Part shown: piece after piece, positions 1 to 4,804 of the stretch
Layout of the letters: every line of letters begins with the position of its first letter
How positions within the stretch are numbered: the first letter of the stretch is position 1
DNA from: Planctomycetaceae bacterium
Lineage (GTDB): Bacteria > Planctomycetota > Planctomycetia > Planctomycetales > Planctomycetaceae
Assembly (NCBI GenBank): GCA_003503535.1
Contig: DOCI01000346.1
Span: 1-15,576 of the forward strand
Direction: 5' to 3'
DNA: 15,576 nt
The notes under the pieces: generated by a model
Databases searched by the model: none
What the model saw: the letters and a program-made list of their open reading frames with translations, nothing else
What the model was told of the DNA's origin: nothing
Made by a program: the position numbers and the translations under genes

Positions 1-61
1 TCATCACTAAACCCTGTTTCAATTGGAAACCGGATTTCCTTAGTCATCCTGAAAAGGTCTT

Positions 62-149
62 CCGGGGTGGCTGGGGCGCTCCGCTTCAGCGGAAGCCCCC
101 GGACGTTTAATCAGGGGGCTTCTCTTCGAGAGCGCCCCCGCCACCCGGG
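62..149. repeat. Multi-branched palindromic element
   Basis: The outer arms, 62-80 and 131-149, are reverse complements at 17 of 19 positions. Inside lie a CCGC/GCGG hairpin (81-92), a perfect 9-bp stem (92-100 with 114-122) and a CTCT/AGAG hairpin (122-132, sharing two bases with the outer arm). Together they could fold into a cloverleaf-like or cruciform structure. The G+C content is far above that of the flanks. An element of this shape is typical of dispersed intergenic palindromes (REP/MITE-like), and it could also act as a bidirectional transcription block. An open frame runs through it, but its translation follows the palindrome and does not look like a protein. Apart from this element I see nothing in 1-239. 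Confidence 0.7.
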
Positions 150-239
150 TTTGATTGTTTACCGTTCTATCTCGGGCACGAACCAGTGTTCTTACAAATT
201 GTTGAATTTCTCCGGTTTTCATTGGGAACGCAGTCAAAA

Positions 240-398
240 ATGCCAAAAGATATATTTTGCGTTTAGCCTGAGCAAATATCACATTACTGGGCAAAAACCG
301 AACATCTGAAGGCACAAGGCATTGAGAAATACTCGATCAAAGATGAAAAAACAGTCAATTTCTTGAATTCGGGAGCGGTCATTCCGGAAGTGCCTTGA
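240..398 (+). pseudogene. Small gene remnant with in-frame TAG, product unknown
   Basis: Reading from ATG at 240 gives MPKDIFCV, then a TAG stop at 264-266, then 43 further codons in the same frame ending in ...GAVIPEVP and a TGA at 396-398. The downstream part has the composition of a real soluble protein (PEQISHYW, GIEKYSIKDE) and has no start codon of its own before TTG at 363. One C-to-A change (TCG to TAG) would explain the break. The TGA overlaps the next ATG as TGATG, the usual sign of translational coupling. I do not recognise the family. It may be a nonsense-mutated ~52-residue gene or the tail of a longer decayed gene. A chance open frame of this length is also possible. Confidence 0.4.
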
Positions 399-1270
399 TG
401 TTTCTCAGACATCCTTATGATGAAGCCATGAGCTTCACGGAGGAGTCTCATGCTTTGCAAGGTTATTCCCCTCGAACGAATTCAAAGGAACCAATGCTTC
501 AACGACATCGCATTCAATTTCCCCCACAGGACGCCAATCACCTCGGACAGGACGAAGTCAGTTTTCACCTTCTGGAAGACGATCGAAAAACCCGTATTCG
601 TTTTCATGATTACGACGAAATCTATCAGCGTCCCGGTTTGTATGAACAGGTCTTTTACGATCGCCTCAAATGCTCCTCTCCCAACAAAGTTGGCGAAATT
701 CTCAAGCAGACTCTTGACGATTTCGGCAAGAATTTCAGTGAACTTCGGGTTCTCGATCTCGGAGCCGGGAATGGGATTATGGGAGAAGTGATGAAAAATT
801 ACGGCGTCGCCCGGTTAGTAGGCGTCGATATTATTCCCGAAGCAAAATCTGCCTGTGTGCGGGACCGTCCCGATATTTATGATGAATATTACGTGGCTGA
901 TTTTACAAATCTGGATAACGATCTCGCCGAAGAAATCTCCGACTGGTCCATCGATTGTCTGACATCAGTGGCGGCTTTAGGATTCGGAGATATCCCGTTG
1001 CAGGCTTTCAGTCAGGCACTCAGTTTCGTTCAAACAGATGGTTGGGTGGCATTCAATATCAAAGAAACCTTTCTGGACAAATCTGACCAGTCGGGATTTT
1101 CCCGGTTCATTCGTGAACTGATTGCTTCGGAATTTCTCGATATCTATCACATGGAAAAATATCGACATCGTCTTTCGATGGAAGGCACACCGCTCTATTA
1201 TTTTGCGTTGATTGCACAGAAAACGGCTGATATTCCCGACGATTTCCTGAAACGTCATGAATTGATTTGA
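398..1270 (+). CDS. Class I SAM-dependent methyltransferase
   Basis: This is a 290-residue Rossmann-fold methyltransferase. Motif I is VLDLGAGNG (residues 118-126), the acidic residue that would bind the SAM ribose is D144 in GVDI, and VADF (166-169) corresponds to the adenine-side loop. The strongly patterned stretches YEQVFYDRLKCSSP (82-95) and VAALGFGDIP (191-200) probably belong to the family's own signature. The substrate cannot be told from sequence, and no partner gene is adjacent. Start choice: ATG at 398 has GGAAG 7 nt upstream and overlaps a TGA as TGATG. A TTG at 395 would add one residue. ATG at 494 also has a good AAGGA and would remove 32 poorly patterned residues, so the N-terminus is uncertain. 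Confidence 0.85.
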   Translation: MFLRHPYDEAMSFTEESHALQGYSPRTNSKEPMLQRHRIQFPPQDANHLGQDEVSFHLLEDDRKTRIRFHDYDEIYQRPGLYEQVFYDRLKCSSPNKVGEILKQTLDDFGKNFSELRVLDLGAGNGIMGEVMKNYGVARLVGVDIIPEAKSACVRDRPDIYDEYYVADFTNLDNDLAEEISDWSIDCLTSVAALGFGDIPLQAFSQALSFVQTDGWVAFNIKETFLDKSDQSGFSRFIRELIASEFLDIYHMEKYRHRLSMEGTPLYYFALIAQKTADIPDDFLKRHELI

Positions 1271-1369
1271 GAAAGTTTCGCACTTTTGGGCGACTCCGGT
1301 GTCACCTTTAATGCAGGCTTTTCGATAATCAGAATACAGGGCCTGTCTTAAATCTTGAAAGGGAGCACA

Positions 1370-2308
1370 ATGCCGGATAGTCGAGTTGAGTTGATGTTAG
1401 ATTTTGAAAAACCGTTCCTGACCGATGGCGGAATGGAAACGACTTTGATTTTTCATGAAGGAATCGACTTGCCTCACTTTGCCTCAATCACTTTGATGCA
1501 AACAGAGCAGGGGCGTGAGGTTCTTAAAAATTATTTTCGCAGCTATTTGCAATTGGCGAAGACATACCAGACCGGTTTCGTGCTCGAAAGTGTTACGTGG
1601 CGTGCCTCGGCCGACTGGGCCTCTCCCTTAGGATTGACACAAAGTCAACTGCAGCGACTTAACGAACAAAGCGTACAACTTCTGGAAGAAATTCGGGCGG
1701 AATTCTGCGACCATCAACATCCTATTCTATTGAGTGGGTGTATTGGGCCAAGGGGAGATGGCTATCAACCCGGTCAAATGATGACTGCTCAAGAAGCAGA
1801 AAAATATCATCGGGGACAGACTCTGCAACTGGTCAATGGGCAGGCTGATATGATCAGTGCGATGACTCTTTCCTATATGGAAGAGGGACTCGGTATTGCA
1901 CGTGCTGCTCAGTCGAATGAAATTCCTGTCGTACTCTCGTTCACACTGGAAACCGATGGTCGGCTCCCTTCGGGAGAATTACTGTCCGACGTGATCAGGC
2001 AAGTGGATGAAGCAACTGGCGGGTATCCTCTTTATTATATGATCAATTGTGCCCACCCAAGTCACTTTCTGCATCTATTCGAAGAGCAGGGAGAATGGAT
2101 GCAGCGGATTCAAGGCCTCCGAACGAATGCATCAACGAAAAGCCACGCAGAACTTGACGAATCGACCGAACTCGATATCGGTGATCCGCAACAGTTGGGT
2201 CGAGATCATATCTCTTTGATGTCTTTTCTGAATAATTTGAAAGTTTTAGGAGGGTGCTGCGGGACGGATCTTCGTCATGTCGATGCGATCGCTCGAAATT
2301 GCCTTTAA
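1370..2308 (+). CDS. Homocysteine S-methyltransferase family protein
   Basis: This 312-residue protein matches the homocysteine S-methyltransferase fold (Pfam Hcy-type TIM barrel). The family transfers a methyl group from donors such as S-methylmethionine, betaine or methyl-cobalamin to homocysteine, giving methionine in the cytoplasm. The N-terminal LTDGGMET (residues 17-24) is the family's opening motif. The three zinc-binding cysteines are visible: C227 in NCAHP, and C296 and C297 in GGCCGTD. The length suits a stand-alone enzyme. The methyl donor cannot be assigned. I chose ATG at 1370 because AAAGGGAG lies 5 nt before it; the TTG at 1355 lacks such a site. The final Leu codon and the TAA lie in a dispersed repeat. 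A 99-bp gap separates it from the methyltransferase, with no clear terminator. Confidence 0.85.
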   Translation: MPDSRVELMLDFEKPFLTDGGMETTLIFHEGIDLPHFASITLMQTEQGREVLKNYFRSYLQLAKTYQTGFVLESVTWRASADWASPLGLTQSQLQRLNEQSVQLLEEIRAEFCDHQHPILLSGCIGPRGDGYQPGQMMTAQEAEKYHRGQTLQLVNGQADMISAMTLSYMEEGLGIARAAQSNEIPVVLSFTLETDGRLPSGELLSDVIRQVDEATGGYPLYYMINCAHPSHFLHLFEEQGEWMQRIQGLRTNASTKSHAELDESTELDIGDPQQLGRDHISLMSFLNNLKVLGGCCGTDLRHVDAIARNCL

Positions 2309-2411
2309 AGCATATTCAAAAATTACCTGCAGCGTCCGGCAGGAGCAAACACAGCATTTTCACGGCATTTGAGGTCCATTCGACTGCAGAGACCATTTGA
2401 AAATGGTCTAA
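2303..2411. repeat. Dispersed repeat, copy 1 (MITE-like)
   Basis: This ~109-bp element is also present at 3781-3888. By hand alignment the copies agree at 86 of 110 columns, and the ends are the best conserved (CTTT-AAAGCATATTCAAAAAT on the left, CCATTTGAAAAT-GTCTAA on the right). The two ends are imperfect inverted repeats of each other: AGCATATTCAAA resembles the reverse complement of the right end, AGACCATTTTCAAA. There is no coding capacity. It fills the convergent junction from stop to stop: the TAA of the Hcy-methyltransferase gene (2306-2308) and the TAG of the oxidoreductase gene (2408-2410 on the other strand) both lie within it. Confidence 0.75.
2390..2409. terminator. Palindromic hairpin at convergent gene ends
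   Basis: AGACCATTTGAAAATGGTCT is an inverted repeat with a 9-bp stem and a 2-nt gap (effectively 8 bp with a TGAA loop). It lies between two converging genes, right at the oxidoreductase stop codon, where a bidirectional terminator would be useful. There is no long T tract on either side, so an intrinsic terminator is only possible. The same position in the other repeat copy has lost the pairing (AATCCATTTGAAAATAGTCT). Confidence 0.4.
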
Positions 2412-3568
2412 AGAGTTACCCAGATTTGTTCGTTTGCGGAAATCGCACCGGCTTCGGCTAAACGAACTCCCGCAGCAGCTGAGGACAGTGTCCAGGGGAA
2501 GTCAGCGTCATCGACGCAGTGTCGAATAAACTGTTCCCACTGAATCTTGAAAGCGTTGTCGTACTCGGTTGAGTTCGGCAATATTTGCCAGTTGTCGTAA
2601 AAGTGAATTGGCTGTGGGACATCCGGATTCCAAGTTGGCCGGGGAGTTGCAGACAGGCTTTGAATCCAGCAATCTCTCAGTCCGGCCACTGCCGATCCTT
2701 CTGTGCCATCGACCTGAATGTTTAATAAGTCGTCGCGGCGGACTCGGGTTGTCCAGGAACTATTGAACTGACACGTCAGTCCATTCTTCAAAACGAACAG
2801 GGCAGAGGCAGAATCATCAGCAGTGCACTGATAAGGCTCTCCAGACTCGTCAATGCGTTCTGCAATGTCGGTCGTCTTATGAGCCAGCACGCGTTCGATG
2901 GGGCCAAACAAATCATTGATCAAGTATTCCCAATGGCAAAACATGTCGATCATCATTCCTCCACCATCTTCGCTGCGATAATTCCACGAAGGTCGTTGCG
3001 GCGGTTGATCCTGATCGTGTCCGGAAAAAACCCAGTAGCCGAATTCTGCGCGAACTCCCAGAATCTTCCCAAAGAATCCCTGGTCACGCAGCATTCTCAA
3101 TTTGCGGATGCCGGGCAGCCATAATTTATCCTGGACGACACCGTTCTTCACGCCCGTTTTCTCAGCAAGTGCGACCAGTTCGCTGGCCTCATTCGCATTG
3201 ATGGCTATCGGTTTTTCACAATAGACCGCCTTGCCGCGCTCCATTGCCGCTCGCAAGATTTCTGGTCTCAAATTCGTACTGGCAGCATCAAATACAATCT
3301 CGACACTCTCGTCGAGCAGGATAGATTCGAGATTTGTAGTGAACTCGATTGCACGTCCAATTTCCTGCATCGAAACCGTTTCGGCCAAGTGCTTCAATTT
3401 CGCAGCATCCCGTCCGACGAGAATCGGTTCAATTTGTTGCCATTGACCCGTCGAAAGCTTTACACCTCCCTGCTTTATGATGGGAAGAATCGACCGGATG
3501 AGATGTTGGTTTGTCCCCATGCGACCTGTGACGCCGTGCATGGCAATTCGAATTGGAGTGAGGGGCAT
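2408..3568 (-). CDS. Gfo/Idh/MocA family NAD(P)-dependent oxidoreductase
   Basis: This 386-residue cytoplasmic dehydrogenase has an N-terminal Rossmann domain and a C-terminal alpha/beta domain. The nucleotide-binding loop is GVTGRMG (residues 12-18). The family's EKP motif is at 118-120 in CEKPIA, with K119 the expected catalytic lysine. D208 and H212 in the stretch [12 protein letters not shown] are placed as the usual active-site Asp/His pair. Members oxidise or epimerise sugars, inositols and related polyols. The substrate cannot be read from sequence, and no sugar gene is adjacent. Planctomycetes are rich in this family. The ATG at 3568 has AAAGG 8 nt upstream on this strand. The end of the gene lies inside repeat copy 1. 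Confidence 0.88.
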   Translation of the reverse strand: MPLTPIRIAMHGVTGRMGTNQHLIRSILPIIKQGGVKLSTGQWQQIEPILVGRDAAKLKHLAETVSMQEIGRAIEFTTNLESILLDESVEIVFDAASTNLRPEILRAAMERGKAVYCEKPIAINANEASELVALAEKTGVKNGVVQDKLWLPGIRKLRMLRDQGFFGKILGVRAEFGYWVFSGHDQDQPPQRPSWNYRSEDGGGMMIDMFCHWEYLINDLFGPIERVLAHKTTDIAERIDESGEPYQCTADDSASALFVLKNGLTCQFNSSWTTRVRRDDLLNIQVDGTEGSAVAGLRDCWIQSLSATPRPTWNPDVPQPIHFYDNWQILPNSTEYDNAFKIQWEQFIRHCVDDADFPWTLSSAAAGVRLAEAGAISANEQIWVTL

Positions 3569-3780
3569 TCATCGACCTTTGAGAATTTTCCTGGAGAGTG
3601 TGCGACTGAATCAGCTGGACAGGACTTACTCAAAATATCAGATGACACTCAAGCAATAAACTCTCTCAAGCCTACCGACTTATCGATTGATTTGCGATCA
3701 TCCAGTCAGTTGACTCTCTTGGGGAATGAATCTTCTACGGCTTTCTCAAATAGGCACAATCAACTACAATGAGCCCAGAT
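3569..3780. other. Divergent intergenic region
   Basis: This is the first part of the 341-bp gap between the divergent oxidoreductase and phnA-like genes; repeat copy 2 occupies most of the rest. It should hold the oxidoreductase promoter, but I found no convincing -35/-10 pair on either strand. Short open frames here overlap the neighbouring gene or lack coding character. Confidence 0.5.
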
Positions 3781-3888
3781 CTTTGAAAGCATATTCAAAA
3801 ATAAACGGCTGCGTTGGGCAGAAGCAAACTCCGTGTTTTAGGGCATTGGTGTCCAAACGATTGCATAATCCATTTGAAAATAGTCTAA
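3781..3888. repeat. Dispersed repeat, copy 2 (MITE-like)
   Basis: This is the second copy of the ~109-bp element found at 2303-2411, in the same orientation and about 1.4 kb away. The ends are nearly identical to those of copy 1 (shared GCATATTCAAAAAT and CCATTTGAAAAT), while the centre has diverged (about 70 % by eye). The right end is 21 bp before the phnA-like start codon, so any transcript from an upstream promoter would carry the element in its leader. Confidence 0.75.
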
Positions 3889-3909
3889 GCACAAACTGGT
3901 GACGAATTT

Positions 3910-4242
3910 ATGAGCGATCTCCCCAACTGCCCGGAATGCGGCGGCGAATTCACTTACGAAGACGGCCCCTTGCTCGTTTGTCCAACTTGCTCTCACGAAT
4001 GGTCACCCGCCAACGAAGCTGCCACCGCCATCGACAACGCCACGCGTGATGCGAATGGCAACGTGCTGGAAAACGGCGATTCGGTCGTCGTCATTAAAGA
4101 CCTGAAATACAACGGCGGCGTTGTCAAAGTTGGCACCAAGGTGAAGAACATCCGAATTGTTACTGGCGATCACGACATCGACTGCAAAATCACTGGCGTC
4201 GGAGCGATGTCTCTGAAATCCGAATTCGTTAAAAAAGCTTAA
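3910..4242 (+). CDS. phnA: PhnA/YjdM-type zinc-ribbon protein
   Basis: This 110-residue protein has the PhnA (YjdM) layout. An N-terminal zinc ribbon with C7-x2-C10 and C24-x2-C27 is followed by the family's compact beta domain (DANGNVLENGDSVVVIKDLK, then a GVVKVGTKVKNIRIV stretch). The name comes from proximity to the E. coli phosphonate operon; the family is not the phosphonoacetate hydrolase also called PhnA, and its biochemical role is poorly defined. The length agrees with the family (about 110). There are no phosphonate genes nearby and it appears monocistronic. The start is supported by GGTGA at 3898-3902, 7 nt before the ATG. Identification is strong; function is open. Confidence 0.9.
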   Translation: MSDLPNCPECGGEFTYEDGPLLVCPTCSHEWSPANEAATAIDNATRDANGNVLENGDSVVVIKDLKYNGGVVKVGTKVKNIRIVTGDHDIDCKITGVGAMSLKSEFVKKA

Positions 4243-4244
4243 CG

Positions 4245-4270
4245 ACTCCCCGCACAGCATCCAGGGGAGT
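4245..4270 (+). terminator. Hairpin after phnA-like gene
   Basis: ACTCCCC (4245-4251) and GGGGAGT (4264-4270) form a perfect 7-bp GC-rich stem with a 12-nt loop, two bases after the stop codon. No T run follows, so it may be a Rho-linked or mRNA-stabilising 3' structure instead of a classic intrinsic terminator. Confidence 0.45.
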
Positions 4271-4409
4271 TCACTATCGAGCATTAAATGTGGCTCCTCC
4301 CATGCAGGGCTATCATACTGCAGTTATCTTGCACCAATTCCCCCTCCCTCGTCATGGGGCCTTTCCAGAGAGTGATCATTGCTGATTTGTCGTCATCAGG
4401 AGCAGAGCT

Positions 4410-4448
4410 AACTGTCAGTACAGTTCATCGTGTTGTTGACAGGTTGTC
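4410..4448. promoter_or_regulatory. Paired small palindromes (possible operators)
   Basis: AACTGTcagtACAGTT (4410-4425) is a perfect 6-bp inverted repeat with a 4-nt gap. Just beyond it GACAggtTGTC (4438-4448) is a second one. Both share the TGTC/GACA half-site seen again at 4661-4677. Sites this short occur by chance, so regulatory meaning is inference. Confidence 0.25.
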
Positions 4449-4631
4449 GCTTCAAGCCAATTTGTACCTGTCGCAAATGAGGCACGGCTGCCAACCCCTG
4501 TATATCACAATCTTTTTGATAAATTCTTCATCAAGATTTCCGACCGAAACTCTCACGCCTGCGACTGGTTTAATCTCTTGACGACCTGACGGGGAAGGTG
4601 TGCGCGGAGTTCATGCTTTTGCGATACCGAG

Positions 4632-4677
4632 AACGATTACAGTCTGCAAAATCGTTACGATTGACATAGATTGTCAA
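4632..4677. promoter_or_regulatory. Two inverted repeats upstream of the secretion unit
   Basis: AACGATT (4632-4638) and AATCGTT (4650-4656) form a perfect 7-bp inverted repeat with an 11-nt spacer. Five bases later comes TTGACATAGATTGTCAA (4661-4677), perfect 6-bp arms around 5 nt. The first TTGACA matches a consensus -35, but no good -10 lies 16-18 nt downstream. The position, about 130-170 bp before the start codon, suits regulator binding. The regulator is unknown. Confidence 0.35.
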
Positions 4678-4804
4678 AATCAACACGTGAATTGGCTTGA
4701 TTTCCCAGTAGAATCGATCAGACGTCGATAATGATGGATGTCGCCTGCTGGTCAGGTCGGCACTGCTGGATTACTCTTTAAGACGATATCAACTGGTGAA
4801 AATC

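Larger units (their letters stand above)
4271..4804. other. Long non-coding region upstream of the secretin-like gene
   Basis: About 530 bp without a convincing gene. A 97-codon open frame at 4288-4581 starts just after the phnA hairpin, has no Shine-Dalgarno site and no recognisable protein pattern, and I leave it out. The region contains several small perfect inverted repeats (listed separately). A possible -10 (TAGAAT) occurs near 4710, but no good -35 stands 16-18 nt before it. The promoter of the secretin-like/gspE unit should lie in the right half. Confidence 0.5.

Noticed and set aside
264..266. The in-frame TAG could be read through (for example as pyrrolysine).
   Set aside because: No sign of a Pyl system in the window, and the protein is not a known Pyl-containing family; a nonsense mutation or chance frame is simpler.
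67..309. 80-codon open frame from ATG 67, and an opposing 91-codon frame.
   Set aside because: Both translate the GC palindrome; the absence of stops follows from its composition.
3389..3772. 127-codon + strand open frame across the oxidoreductase start.
   Set aside because: Half of it is the reverse strand of a clear gene, and the rest has no protein pattern or ribosome site.
4288..4581. 97-codon open frame in the gap before the secretin-like gene.
   Set aside because: No ribosome site, no recognisable pattern, odd composition, and it overlaps the palindrome cluster.
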